A stretch of DNA of 44,837 bases from JAFAVZ01 sp036009105. Its GTDB lineage: Bacteria > Acidobacteriota > Thermoanaerobaculia > Gp7-AA8. Below the pieces are notes generated by a model, which saw nothing but the letters and a program-made list of their open reading frames with translations, was not told where the DNA came from and searched no databases. Every line of letters starts with the position of its first letter. Positions within the stretch are counted from its first letter, which is position 1. Both the position numbers and the translations under genes were made by a program. Below are positions 31,967 to 41,312 of this stretch, in pieces. The stretch is taken from the NCBI GenBank assembly GCA_036009105.1, contig DASYMJ010000095.1:1-44837 (forward strand), given 5' to 3'.

Positions 31967-32337
31967 AGCTGCTGCTCGATCAGAATCTATCGGCCGATGC
32001 GGCGGTGATTCTGCGCTCGAGGGGCATGGATGCGGTTCATGCCCGCGAAGTCGGTCTTCAAGCCGCGGAGGACGACGCGATCCTCGAGTGGTGCCGTACG
32101 GAAGAGCGCATCGTCATCACTCTCGATGCGGATTTTCACGCGCTGCTCGCTCTGGCGGGCGCCCGGAACCCGTCGGTCGTCCGTATCCGGATCGAAGGTC
32201 TGCGCGAAGCATTGGCCGCGCTCATCCTGCGCGTGGTCGCGGTGATCGCGGCTGATCTCCAGGGCGGGACCCTCGTCACGGTGACCGAAACATCGATCCG
32301 CGTTCGGAGGCTGCCGCTCGTCAGGTCAACTCCCTGA
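31963..32337 (+). CDS. DUF5615-family PIN-like toxin
   Basis: This is a 124-residue protein. The N-terminal acidic motif MKLLLDQNLSADA (D6) and the second motif IVITLDADFHAL carry the aspartates that form a PIN-like metal-dependent RNase site. DUF5615 proteins are the usual partners of DUF433 antitoxins. Start ATG 31963 lies inside the antitoxin stop. The pair is a type II toxin-antitoxin module. Confidence 0.87.
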   Translation: MKLLLDQNLSADAAVILRSRGMDAVHAREVGLQAAEDDAILEWCRTEERIVITLDADFHALLALAGARNPSVVRIRIEGLREALAALILRVVAVIAADLQGGTLVTVTETSIRVRRLPLVRSTP

Positions 32338-32465
32338 CCACGACGCCTCGGACGCCTGGCTGCGCAAAGCCGGTGACGCAGGACCCGGTGTGGGGGAAGC
32401 GATCCCGCGGGAGCGACAGGAGCGCATGACGCGCACGGGAGCAGCGCTTGCAAGGCTTTGCCGCC

Positions 32466-33134
32466 ATGACGCTGCCACCCTGCTACACCCCTCCTGACGA
32501 AGACGAACAGCCCGATCAGCCCGCCGCCGAACGGACGGGCGAGCACTCGCGCAGAACGTTCCTGTTCGGCTCCGCCGCCGCCGCGGCGGGGGTGATCGTC
32601 GGGCCGTTGCTGCCGGCCGCGGCCGCGCCGGCCACGAAGAGCGCGCCGGCGAACGCGACGAAGGTCGCGCTGAACGTGAACGGCAAGGTGCACGAGCTGA
32701 CCCTCGACCCGCGCACCACGCTCCTCGACGCCTTGCGCGAGCACCTCGACCTCACCGGCACGAAGAAGGGGTGCGACCAGGGCGCCTGTGGCGCCTGCAC
32801 GGTGCTCATCGACGGCCGCCGCTACAACTCCTGCCTCACCCTCGCCGTGATGCACGGCGGCAGGAAGATCACCACGATTGAAGGGCTCGCCACGGATGGA
32901 CGGCTGCATCCGGTGCAGGCGGCGTTCATCCGCAACGACGGCTTCCAGTGCGGCTACTGCACCCCCGGGCAGGTCTGCTCCGCCGTGGCGCTGCTGCAGG
33001 AAGGGCACGCCGGCAGCGACGCGGAGATCCGGGAGTGGATGAGCGGCAACATCTGCCGCTGCGGCGCCTACCAGGGCATCGTCGCCGCGGTGAAGGAAGC
33101 GGCGAAGAACGGAGGCGGCAATGCAACCGTTTGA
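32466..33134 (+). CDS. paoA: Aldehyde oxidoreductase iron-sulfur subunit (PaoA/YagT type)
   Basis: This is a 222-residue subunit with a twin-arginine signal (HSRRTFLFGSAAAAAGV, 28-44), which sends the assembled complex to the periplasm. It carries two [2Fe-2S] clusters: a plant-ferredoxin type (C103, C108, C111, C123) and a second with CGYC in FQCGYCTPGQV and CRC in GNICRCGAY. Start ATG 32466 is preferred; an in-frame TTG 18 nt earlier is possible. It passes electrons from the molybdenum site of PaoC to the FAD of PaoB. It overlaps paoB by 14 bp. Confidence 0.9.
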   Translation: MTLPPCYTPPDEDEQPDQPAAERTGEHSRRTFLFGSAAAAAGVIVGPLLPAAAAPATKSAPANATKVALNVNGKVHELTLDPRTTLLDALREHLDLTGTKKGCDQGACGACTVLIDGRRYNSCLTLAVMHGGRKITTIEGLATDGRLHPVQAAFIRNDGFQCGYCTPGQVCSAVALLQEGHAGSDAEIREWMSGNICRCGAYQGIVAAVKEAAKNGGGNATV

Positions 33135-34107
33135 TTACTCCCACCCCGCGACCCTGGCCAACGCGATGACTTCCGGCGGTCGGGAGTCGGCGAAGTTCCT
33201 CGCCGGCGGCACGAACCTGGTGGACCTGATGAAGTGCAACGTGGAGCAGCCCGCCCACGTGGTCGACATCAACGGCCTGGGCCTCGCCACGATCGAGCAG
33301 GCCGGCGGCGGCATCCGCATCGGCGCCCTGGCCCGGATGAGCGACGTGGCGGCGAGTCCGCTGGTCCGCGACCGCGCGCCGGCGATCTCCCAAGCGCTGC
33401 TGGCCAGCGCCTCGCCGCAGCTCCGCAATGCGGCCTCCATCGGCGGGAACCTCATGCAGCGCACGCGTTGCCCCTACTTCCGCGAGCTGACCTGGACGCC
33501 GTGCAACAAGCGCGATCCGGGCAGCGGCTGCTCGGCCCTGGAAGGGGAGAACCGCATGCACGCCATCCTCGGCACGTCCGAGCAATGCATCGCCACCCAT
33601 CCTTCCGACCTCGCGGTCGCCGTCGCCGCGCTGGACGGCGTGCTCACCTTGCGCGGACCGGCCGGCGAGCGTCAGGTCGCCGCCGTCGATTTCCACCTGT
33701 TGCCGGGCAGCACGCCGCAACGCGAGCACGCGCTCGAGCACGGCGAGTTGATCACCTCCGTCTTCATCCCCGACGCCCCGCACGCGCGGCATTCCGCCTA
33801 CCTCAAAGTCCGCGACCGCGCGTCGTACGAGTTCGCCTTGACCTCCGCGGCAGTCGGCGTCGAGATCGCGAACGGCGCGATCCGCTCCGCGCGGGTCGCG
33901 CTGGGCGGCGTCGGCACGAAGCCGTGGCGCGCGAGATTGGCCGAGGCGACGCTCATCGGGAAGGAGCCTTCGGCAGATGTTTTCCGGAATGCCGCCGAGG
34001 CGGAGCTGAAGCAGGCCCGCGGCTACGGGCAGAACGACTTCAAGATCGAGCTCGCCAAGCGAACGCTCGTCCGCGCGCTCAGCGACCTGGCGGGAGGTGC
34101 GGCATGA
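33121..34107 (+). CDS. paoB: Aldehyde oxidoreductase FAD-binding subunit (PaoB/YagS type)
   Basis: This is a 328-residue FAD subunit. The FAD pyrophosphate loop is KFLAGGTNLVDLMK (25-38) and the second contact is LRNAASIGGNLMQRTRC (101-117). Four cysteines (C117, C128, C137, C156) lie in the insertion that binds a [4Fe-4S] cluster in PaoB-type enzymes but is absent from ordinary xanthine dehydrogenases. It starts at ATG 33121 within the paoA end, with GGAGG upstream, and its stop overlaps paoC as ATGA. Confidence 0.9.
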   Translation: MQPFDYSHPATLANAMTSGGRESAKFLAGGTNLVDLMKCNVEQPAHVVDINGLGLATIEQAGGGIRIGALARMSDVAASPLVRDRAPAISQALLASASPQLRNAASIGGNLMQRTRCPYFRELTWTPCNKRDPGSGCSALEGENRMHAILGTSEQCIATHPSDLAVAVAALDGVLTLRGPAGERQVAAVDFHLLPGSTPQREHALEHGELITSVFIPDAPHARHSAYLKVRDRASYEFALTSAAVGVEIANGAIRSARVALGGVGTKPWRARLAEATLIGKEPSADVFRNAAEAELKQARGYGQNDFKIELAKRTLVRALSDLAGGAA

Positions 34108-36281
34108 GCATTCCGAAGATCGGCGAGGGGCGCGACCGGGTCGACGGGCGGCCGAAGGTCACCGGCGCCGCGCGCTACGCGGCCGAGCACAACCTCGACG
34201 GCATCGTGCACGCGGTGGTCGTCCACTCCACCATCGCCTCCGGCCGGATCAAGTCGCTGGACGCCACGGCGGCGAAGAAAGCGCCCGGCGTGCTGGCGGT
34301 GATCTCGTACCTCAACGCGCAGAAGATCGGCCTCACGCCGCCGCCCGCTCCGGGCAATCAGGAGCGGCAGCCGCAGCCGAACCAGGGCAATTACGCCGAA
34401 CCGAAGCTCATACCCCTGGGCGGCCCGGAGATCCAGTACCTCGGCCAGCAGATCGCGGTCGTGGTCGCCGAGAGGCTGGAGCAGGCGACGCACGCCGCGA
34501 CGCTGGTCAAGATCGCGTACGACCAGACGCCGCCCCGCACCGACATGCGCAAACTTCGCTCCGAGGCGACCGAAAAGGGGGCGGCTCAGGCGCCTCCGGT
34601 GAACAAGGGGGATGCCGAGACGGCGCTCGCCACGGCGGCGGTGAAGATCGACCAGACGTACTCCACGCCGTATCACCACCACAACCCGATGGAGGCGCAT
34701 TCCATCGTGGTCGCCTTCGACGGCGAGCAGCTCACGCTCTACGACTCCTCGCAGAACATCTTCGCCTCCCGCGCCACCATGGCCCGCACGTTCGGCATCC
34801 CGCTGCAGAACGTGCATGTGCTGTCGCCGTACGTCGGCGGCGCGTTCGGCAGCAAGGGCTCCACCTGGCCGCACGTGGTCATCGGTGCGATGGCCGCGCG
34901 CGAGGTGAAGCGCCCGGTGAAGCTGTGGCTCCCCCGCAAGCAGCTCTTCTTCACGAACGGCCATCGTCCCGAGACCGAGCAGCGCGTGGCGCTCGGCGCG
35001 TCGGCGGACGGCAAGCTCGTGGCGCTCATTCACGAAGGGATCAGCCAGGGCAACCGGGTGTCGGACTACAACGAGCGCTTCACGCGGCCGACCCGGATGA
35101 TCTACGCCTCCCCGAACATCCGCTGCTCGAACAAGGTCGTCGATCTGAACGTGCCGAGCGGCACGTACATGCGCGCGCCGGGCGAGAACCCCGGCATGTT
35201 CGCCGTGGAGTCGGCCATGGACGAGCTGGCGTACGCGCTGAAGATGGATCCGATCGCGCTGCGGCTGGTCAATCATGCCGACGACGATCCGCTGGAGCAC
35301 AAGCCGTGGTCGAGCAAGTCGCTCGAGCAGTGCTACGAACAGGGGGCGGCCCGCTTCGGCTGGTCGCGCCGCAATCCCGAGCCGCGCTCCATGCGCGACG
35401 GACGCCTGCTCATCGGCTGGGGCATGGCCAGCGCGACGTATCCGGCGCACCGCTCGCCGGCCTCGGTGCGCGCGGTGATGAATGCGGACGGCACGGTCGT
35501 CGTCTCCACCGGCACGCATGAGATGGGGATGGGCACGGCCACGGTGATGCAGCAGCTGGCCGCCGAGACGCTGGACCTCCCCTTCGAGCGCGTCCGCTTC
35601 GAGTACGGCGACACGGCGTTGCCCCAGGCGCCGATCTCCGCCGGCTCGATGACGGTGGCCAGCGTCGGGTCGGCCGTCCATCAGGCGGCCAACGAGTTGA
35701 AGCGGAAGCTGGTGGAGCTCAACGGCGGCCAGGAGCTCGCGTCCGGCGACAGCTGGGCCGCGCTGCTCCATCGCCAGTACCTGCCCGCCGTGGAGGCGCG
35801 CGTCGATGCGAAGCCCGATCCGGAGGAGGCCAAGTACGCCTCGCACGCGTTCGGCGCGCAATTCGCGGAGGTCTCCGTCGATCCCGACCTCGGCCTCGTG
35901 CGCATGCGGCGGATGGTGAGCGCGTTTGCGGCCGGCCGCGTGCTCAACGCGAAGACGGCGCGCAGCCAATATCTGGGCGGCATCATCCAGGGCATCGGCA
36001 TGGCGCTGCTGGAGCAGACCCATCTCGACCGGCGCATCGGCTCGTTCACGAACATCAACTTCGGCGAGTACCTCGTGCCGGTGAACGCGGACATCCCGCC
36101 CATCGACGTCATCCTGGTGGAGGAGGACGATCCGCACGTGAATCCGATCGGCGCGAAGGGCATCGGCGAGATCGGCATCGTCGGCGTGGCGCCGGCCATC
36201 GCGAACGCGGTCTACCACGCCACCGGCAAGCGCGTGCGCGACCTGCCGGTCACGATCGAGAAGGTGCTGTCGTCACTGTGA
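34104..36281 (+). CDS. paoC: Aldehyde oxidoreductase molybdenum-binding subunit (PaoC/YagR type)
   Basis: This is a 725-residue catalytic subunit of the xanthine oxidase family. It starts at ATG 34104 with GGGAGG about 6 nt upstream. The substrate-channel region includes YVGGAFGSKG and TYMRAPGENPGMFAVES. The molybdenum cofactor contacts include GTHEMGMGTATVM. The catalytic base is E689 in GAKGIGEIGIVG. The complex should oxidise aldehydes to acids in the periplasm using molybdopterin cytosine dinucleotide. The maturation factor (PaoD/XdhC type) is not in the window. Confidence 0.92.
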   Translation: MSIPKIGEGRDRVDGRPKVTGAARYAAEHNLDGIVHAVVVHSTIASGRIKSLDATAAKKAPGVLAVISYLNAQKIGLTPPPAPGNQERQPQPNQGNYAEPKLIPLGGPEIQYLGQQIAVVVAERLEQATHAATLVKIAYDQTPPRTDMRKLRSEATEKGAAQAPPVNKGDAETALATAAVKIDQTYSTPYHHHNPMEAHSIVVAFDGEQLTLYDSSQNIFASRATMARTFGIPLQNVHVLSPYVGGAFGSKGSTWPHVVIGAMAAREVKRPVKLWLPRKQLFFTNGHRPETEQRVALGASADGKLVALIHEGISQGNRVSDYNERFTRPTRMIYASPNIRCSNKVVDLNVPSGTYMRAPGENPGMFAVESAMDELAYALKMDPIALRLVNHADDDPLEHKPWSSKSLEQCYEQGAARFGWSRRNPEPRSMRDGRLLIGWGMASATYPAHRSPASVRAVMNADGTVVVSTGTHEMGMGTATVMQQLAAETLDLPFERVRFEYGDTALPQAPISAGSMTVASVGSAVHQAANELKRKLVELNGGQELASGDSWAALLHRQYLPAVEARVDAKPDPEEAKYASHAFGAQFAEVSVDPDLGLVRMRRMVSAFAAGRVLNAKTARSQYLGGIIQGIGMALLEQTHLDRRIGSFTNINFGEYLVPVNADIPPIDVILVEEDDPHVNPIGAKGIGEIGIVGVAPAIANAVYHATGKRVRDLPVTIEKVLSSL

Positions 36282-36284
36282 TGG

Positions 36285-37436
36285 ATGACGAACCTGACCG
36301 AGCCTGTCGTTGCCAAAGCCGAGGAGCTTCCCGATGAGGACCGCGCGCCGGACGGGCCGGGGGAGGGGACGGCGCTCTGCATCTCCGGCGGTGGCTACCG
36401 GGCGATGCTCTTCCACCTCGGCACGCTCTGGGCGCTGAGCGAATTCGGCTGGCTGCCCCGGCTCGACCGCGTGTCGAGCGTGTCCGGCGGCTCCATCACC
36501 GCCGCGGTGCTGGGCCTGCACTGGAACGAGCTGACGTTCAGCGGCAGCAGGGCCACGAACTTCGAGGGCGTCATCGTGGCCGAGGTGCGGAAGCTGGCCG
36601 GCATCACCATCGATGCCGAGTCGATCATCAAAGGCATCTTCCTCCCCGGCACCATCAGCGACCGCGTGGTGGCCGCGTACGACAAGCACCTCTATCACGG
36701 CAAGACGCTGCAGGACCTGCCGGACCGGCCGCGCTTCGTCCTCAACGCCACGAACGTGCAGTCGACGGCGCTCTTCCGCTTCTCCAAGCCGTACATCTGG
36801 GACTACCGGGTCGGCAAGATCGAGCAGCCGCGCATCCGCCTGGCCGAGGCGGTGGGCGCGTCGTCCGCCTTTCCGCCCATCCTCTCCCCGATGCAGCTCG
36901 ATCTGAGCAGGCAGACGTTCGTGCCGGGCTCGGGCATCGATCTGCAGAAGCCGCCGTATACCCGGAAGGCGATCCTCACCGACGGCGGCGTGTACGACAA
37001 CATGGGCATCGAGACGGCGTGGAAGCGCTACCGGCGCGTGCTGGTCAGCGACGCCGGCGGGAAGACGCAGGCGGAGGAGGCGCCGGGCACGAACGCGGTG
37101 ACGCACTCCCTGCGCGTGAACTCGCTCATCGACAACCAGGTGCGCAGCCTGCGCAAGCGGCAGGTCATCGACTCGTTCAAGAACGGCTCGCGGCAAGGCT
37201 CCTTCTGGAGCATCCGCACGGACATCCGCGACTACAAGCTGGCCGATGCGCTGCCCTGTCCCCTCGACCGCACGCTCGCCCTCGCCGCCGTGAGCACGCG
37301 CCTCGCCGCATTGTCTGCCGAGGTGCAGGAGAAACTGATCAATCTCGGCTGGGCCATGACCGACGCGGCGATGCGGCGGCATGTCGATCCCGCGTTGCCG
37401 CCGCTGGGCAGGTTTCCTTATCCGCGCGGTATCTGA
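36285..37436 (+). CDS. Patatin-like phospholipase
   Basis: This is a 383-residue protein starting at ATG 36285, 3 bp after paoC. The oxyanion loop is ISGGGYRA (33-40). The nucleophile is S67 in SSVSGGS, where the first Gly of GxSxG is Ser, a variation seen in this family. The catalytic dyad Asp is D233 in LTDGGVYDNMG. All three elements are intact, so it should hydrolyse acyl chains from phospholipids or similar lipids. No signal peptide is present, so it acts in the cytoplasm or is delivered by another route. Patatin-like enzymes serve in lipid turnover, secreted effectors and immune effector modules; the following unknown genes leave this open. Confidence 0.87.
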   Translation: MTNLTEPVVAKAEELPDEDRAPDGPGEGTALCISGGGYRAMLFHLGTLWALSEFGWLPRLDRVSSVSGGSITAAVLGLHWNELTFSGSRATNFEGVIVAEVRKLAGITIDAESIIKGIFLPGTISDRVVAAYDKHLYHGKTLQDLPDRPRFVLNATNVQSTALFRFSKPYIWDYRVGKIEQPRIRLAEAVGASSAFPPILSPMQLDLSRQTFVPGSGIDLQKPPYTRKAILTDGGVYDNMGIETAWKRYRRVLVSDAGGKTQAEEAPGTNAVTHSLRVNSLIDNQVRSLRKRQVIDSFKNGSRQGSFWSIRTDIRDYKLADALPCPLDRTLALAAVSTRLAALSAEVQEKLINLGWAMTDAAMRRHVDPALPPLGRFPYPRGI

Positions 37437-37502
37437 AGTATTTGTACGACCCACCCGGAAAAGCGGCGGTGCCGGCCCTCTCTCTAGCAGAGGGACTCGG
37501 TC

Positions 37503-40418
37503 ATGAAACGCCTTCGCATCGTGATTCCTGTGGTCGTCGTGTCGTTCGTCATCGCGCTGACACTGCTGAGGGGCGGACACCGCACGCCGGACAAACAAGC
37601 GCTCCTGGCGGAGAAGGATCGCGAGGTGGCGGCGCGAGCGGTGGCCGGCAAAACGCTCCAGCAGGAGCTCATCGACCGCGACCAGAGCGCGACGACGCCC
37701 CGCGACCAGTACGCGGAGACGTTCCGGGAGACCTTTCCTTTCCACACGCAGGTGCTGGCTCTCTCCGACCCTGCCTCCGACGGCAGCCGCACGCTCATCA
37801 TCAGCGAGCCTCCGCCGGACCTGGCGCTCGGCGACGTCCTCACCCCGCTCGCGAAGATCCTCCGCAATCACACCCTGCACCGTACCCAGGTCGGCAACGA
37901 CGGCTGGATCGAAGACGTGATCGCCTCCGTCTCCGGCTCCGACGCCGAGATCTCCTCGGCGCTCAGCGAAGAGAGCCGCCGCATCTTCGGCACGTCCTAC
38001 AAGAGCTATGTCCTGCCGCTGCCCGCGCAACGCACCACCGCGGAGTACAACCTCGATCTCGATGTGACCGCGGCCGAGCTGCGCCAGTGGCTCACCAACG
38101 ACGGGACGTTCGTGCCGGTCGAGGGGGGAGCGGCCGTGACGTTGACGGACCTCCTGCAGGGCGTCTCGCCGAAGGTCTACTCGAGCCGCACCCCGGGCCT
38201 GGTCGCGTGGTGGCTGCCGAAGCACGTGGCCGTGAATGAATGCCGGGTCCAGGTACGGCAGTTCGCGCTCGACTCGGATCTGGTCATCGGCGCTTTCGGC
38301 AGGCCGACCGGCATCCTGATCTTCGGCCGGCAGCGCAGCGTCCCGGTCGACCTGCTGCCGCCGCTGCGCTACGAAACGGTGGAGCTGCTCGCGGCCGTCC
38401 AGCACGGGCAATCGGGGCAGCTCGCGCAGAGTTACGAACGGAACCATCGTTTTGCCGGACACATGAGCGACGGCAGGGACTGGGCGCCCATCCTCCTCAG
38501 CCCCGAACTGATCGACACGGAGTACGGCAGCCTGCTCAACATCACCGATCAATTGCTGAAGGGGTGGTCGAACGCGGGGAAAACGCATTACATCAATTTC
38601 AAATATCCCACCCCCTCCGGCTATCCGTTCGGAGGCCAATCGGTCGATGACAAGCTCGGCGCGAATCAGCTCGTCTACAACTGGAACACCAAGGGGGCCG
38701 GCTATCTCATGTCGGCCGACGACGGGCAGTACTTCGCCCTCAACCGTGCCGGTGCCCTCCCGGTCACCTACATCCCCAGCGGCATGGACAGCAGCAATGC
38801 GAGCGCGGAAGTGATGGACGCGGAAGACGTGGCATACGACTACTTCGCGCACAGCTCGGATCCCAACCTCGTGCGCGTGGTGCAGTACGCCGCGATGTAC
38901 CAGATCTTCAGCGCGTTCGACGTCACCAACCGCAAGCTCCCGGCGCGGGAGTCGAGCTTCCAGTCCACCAAGCTGGAGGAAATGACGCAGGAGCTCGATG
39001 AGGAGCTCAAGAGCGCGTCGGACGAGAAGGTCGCGGAGATCGTGCAGAAGCTCGCGCCGATTTTTCCGGAACGCTTCATCTCTTCGGAAGAAACGCAGAC
39101 GGAAGCGGTGCAGCAGCACCTGGCCACCTACCGCGCCGACGACAAGACCGCCGACCCGTACGTGAAGCTGCTGCTGAGTCTCTACGCCGGTGTGCGCGAG
39201 CTGCCGGACGCGTACGCCAGGGCCGTCGCCGCGCAATCGTCGGCCTGGATTCACACGCCGGCCGTGGTCATCTCCTGGAACGATCAGCAGGCCGGCGGCA
39301 TCGCCATCGGCGGCCACAACCTCGATGCGAAGATCACCGATGTCGCGCTCTCCGCCGACGTGGAGACCGTGAAAATCGCGGCAGACGGATCGCTCCTGCT
39401 CAACCCCAACCTCGGGCCGGAGGCGAGATCGCTGATCCGTACCGCGGCGCGATTCGGGGACGAACCGGTCGCCGAGCTCGAGCTGCGGCTCCAGCAGCTG
39501 CTGGAGAAAGCTCCGCAAACTCCGCCGCGCCTCGTCGCGGAAGCGCTCGACTTGATCCATGCACCGGTGACGGAGCCTCCCGGGCTGACGCCGGTCGCCG
39601 GCGCCGCCGAGCGCGGCTCGCTCCGGCTGGTGGGATGGGGGCGCCCGAAAATCGCGCAGGTCTCGCGCGAGATCGCGCGCATCGACGCCAACACCGCCGG
39701 CGCGATGGTGGTCGAGCGGCGCGCCGATGCGATCTACCTCCGCCACGCGGCCGAGGACACGCCGATCGCGGCCTTCACGATCGAGGACGCGACGGACGCC
39801 GTGGCGACCCTGCTGCGCCGCGACGTCGCGCGCGGCCGCGAGCTGCACATCGAGCTGCGCGGCTTCACGCAGGAAGACGGCGCCGGCTTCGCCCGGTCGT
39901 GCCAGATCCGCGTCAACGACGAGCGCATCCCGGCGGAAGTGAGCGCGCTGGTGCGCGAGGAATCGCTCGGCGACGATGCCCTGCGCGCGCTGCGCGAGGA
40001 GCGCTTCGATTTCTCCAAGACGAAGATCACCGTCGGCACTCTGGAGGAGCTGCCGAACGAGCTGCGGCAGAGCATCGAACTGGAGGTGCCGAGCATGACC
40101 AGCGAGGAGGCGGCACACACGAAGATCGAGCTCGCGTTCGACAAGGCCACCCCCCGCGGCGTGATCGCCCAGATCTGCGAGGCCATCTCCGACGCCGTCA
40201 GGACGATCGTTGCCGATCTGGGCGAGCATTTCGACGCGGTGGTCTTCAATCTCCGGCTCAACGCCGCCATGAAGCGGATCAGCGCCGATACCGGCGTCGA
40301 CATCCGCCTGATCCGGCAACAGTTCCGGCACGGCCAGCGGGACCTCTATTTCGCCGAACTGCAGGATCAGCATGAGCGCATCGCCGCGCGCGTCGATCAC
40401 CCCCGTCGGCGCGCGTGA
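37503..40418 (+). CDS. Large membrane-anchored protein of unknown function (971 aa)
   Basis: It starts at ATG 37503 with AGAGGGA about 8 nt upstream. One N-terminal hydrophobic helix (RIVIPVVVVSFVIALTLL, 4-21) is an uncleaved anchor or signal. The remainder looks soluble, with a short coiled-coil-like helix (KLEEMTQELDEELKSAS, near 495-511) and no motif I can assign. Segments rich in Trp, Tyr and Gly (NQLVYNWNTKGAGYLMSADDGQYF) suggest a globular enzyme or binding domain around 360-430. The 3' end overlaps the next gene by 47 bp. No family recognised. Confidence 0.72.
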   Translation: MKRLRIVIPVVVVSFVIALTLLRGGHRTPDKQALLAEKDREVAARAVAGKTLQQELIDRDQSATTPRDQYAETFRETFPFHTQVLALSDPASDGSRTLIISEPPPDLALGDVLTPLAKILRNHTLHRTQVGNDGWIEDVIASVSGSDAEISSALSEESRRIFGTSYKSYVLPLPAQRTTAEYNLDLDVTAAELRQWLTNDGTFVPVEGGAAVTLTDLLQGVSPKVYSSRTPGLVAWWLPKHVAVNECRVQVRQFALDSDLVIGAFGRPTGILIFGRQRSVPVDLLPPLRYETVELLAAVQHGQSGQLAQSYERNHRFAGHMSDGRDWAPILLSPELIDTEYGSLLNITDQLLKGWSNAGKTHYINFKYPTPSGYPFGGQSVDDKLGANQLVYNWNTKGAGYLMSADDGQYFALNRAGALPVTYIPSGMDSSNASAEVMDAEDVAYDYFAHSSDPNLVRVVQYAAMYQIFSAFDVTNRKLPARESSFQSTKLEEMTQELDEELKSASDEKVAEIVQKLAPIFPERFISSEETQTEAVQQHLATYRADDKTADPYVKLLLSLYAGVRELPDAYARAVAAQSSAWIHTPAVVISWNDQQAGGIAIGGHNLDAKITDVALSADVETVKIAADGSLLLNPNLGPEARSLIRTAARFGDEPVAELELRLQQLLEKAPQTPPRLVAEALDLIHAPVTEPPGLTPVAGAAERGSLRLVGWGRPKIAQVSREIARIDANTAGAMVVERRADAIYLRHAAEDTPIAAFTIEDATDAVATLLRRDVARGRELHIELRGFTQEDGAGFARSCQIRVNDERIPAEVSALVREESLGDDALRALREERFDFSKTKITVGTLEELPNELRQSIELEVPSMTSEEAAHTKIELAFDKATPRGVIAQICEAISDAVRTIVADLGEHFDAVVFNLRLNAAMKRISADTGVDIRLIRQQFRHGQRDLYFAELQDQHERIAARVDHPRRRA

Positions 40419-41310
40419 CTGCGCCCTCGGCATCGCGGTGCCGCTCACCGGCGAGGAGTTTCTGGACGACCTCCGGCCGTCGAGCGGGAAGGACTTCGCC
40501 CCGCACGTGCGGCGCATGAACGAGCTGGAAGGGGCGGCGGACGAGTTCTACTGGAGCTCCGTCTACGCCCCCATCGCCATGGCCGTGGAGCGGTCCTGCG
40601 CGGCGGTGGAGCGTGCCGGGGCGCATGTGCAGCGGCGGATCACGCTGGCGGACCTGCGGCCGCTGCTCGAGCAGTACAAGGTGGTGACCCTGGTGGCGCA
40701 CTGGAAGTTCGCCACCGTGAAGCCGGTGGACGTGGTGGCGCCGCGGCAGTTTCTCGCCGCGATCGCGCGGCCGTCCAATCCCTTGCAGGAGCGCATCGCC
40801 GCCGCACTCCTCGAACAATCACCCGCGCTGGCGGACGGCATCGGCTCCGCGTCCGACGACGCGCTTCGGGAGACCATCGCCCGCGCCATCGTGCCGGTCA
40901 TCACCGCCGCGCATGCCGCCTATCATCGCCCGGAGGCGGGGGAGGAGGCGGTGGCCGAAGCGCGGCCGGCGGATCTCCGCCGGGTCACGCGCGTTCTCAT
41001 CGAAGAAGCGTTTCCGGAGAGCATCCGCGCCGCGCCCGCGATCGAGCTCGCCGACGGCATGCACACCGTCGCCGCCTTCATCGAGGCCATCCCGCGCTCC
41101 TTCGACGGCGTCCTCGACATGACCGTCTGCAACTCGGTCATCCTCGGTGCCGCCGTGAAGCGAGCGCGCCCCGACTGCCTGGTCGCGGTGAACCGTTACC
41201 CCGCCGAGATGCACGTCCGGCTCACCTACTACCAGCTGGCCGTGGTTTCTCTGGCAACGCGCAAAGCTCTCTACATCGACGTCCTCACCCGGCAAAGAAA
41301 GGGCTCCTGA
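40372..41310 (+). CDS. Unknown protein with a possible CHAT/caspase-like His-Cys pair
   Basis: This 312-residue protein starts inside the preceding gene (47-bp overlap), with no nearer alternative that keeps the N-terminus. Two segments resemble the active-site strands of clan CD peptidases: KVVTLVAHWKF (H110) and FDGVLDMTVCNSVILG (C253), followed by RPDCLVAVNRYP. In CHAT and caspase-like domains a His after one strand and a Cys after the next form the catalytic dyad. Here the two are 143 residues apart, longer than usual, so an insertion or a different fold is possible. No signal or TM segment. The assignment is an inference from pattern only. Confidence 0.55.
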   Translation: MSASPRASITPVGARDCALGIAVPLTGEEFLDDLRPSSGKDFAPHVRRMNELEGAADEFYWSSVYAPIAMAVERSCAAVERAGAHVQRRITLADLRPLLEQYKVVTLVAHWKFATVKPVDVVAPRQFLAAIARPSNPLQERIAAALLEQSPALADGIGSASDDALRETIARAIVPVITAAHAAYHRPEAGEEAVAEARPADLRRVTRVLIEEAFPESIRAAPAIELADGMHTVAAFIEAIPRSFDGVLDMTVCNSVILGAAVKRARPDCLVAVNRYPAEMHVRLTYYQLAVVSLATRKALYIDVLTRQRKGS

Positions 41311-41312
41311 CC

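Noticed and set aside
36273..40517. A minus-strand open frame of about 1400 codons opposite the patatin and 971-aa genes
   Set aside because: It covers two supported plus-strand genes and encodes Arg/His/Leu-rich, domain-free text, so it is an antisense shadow.
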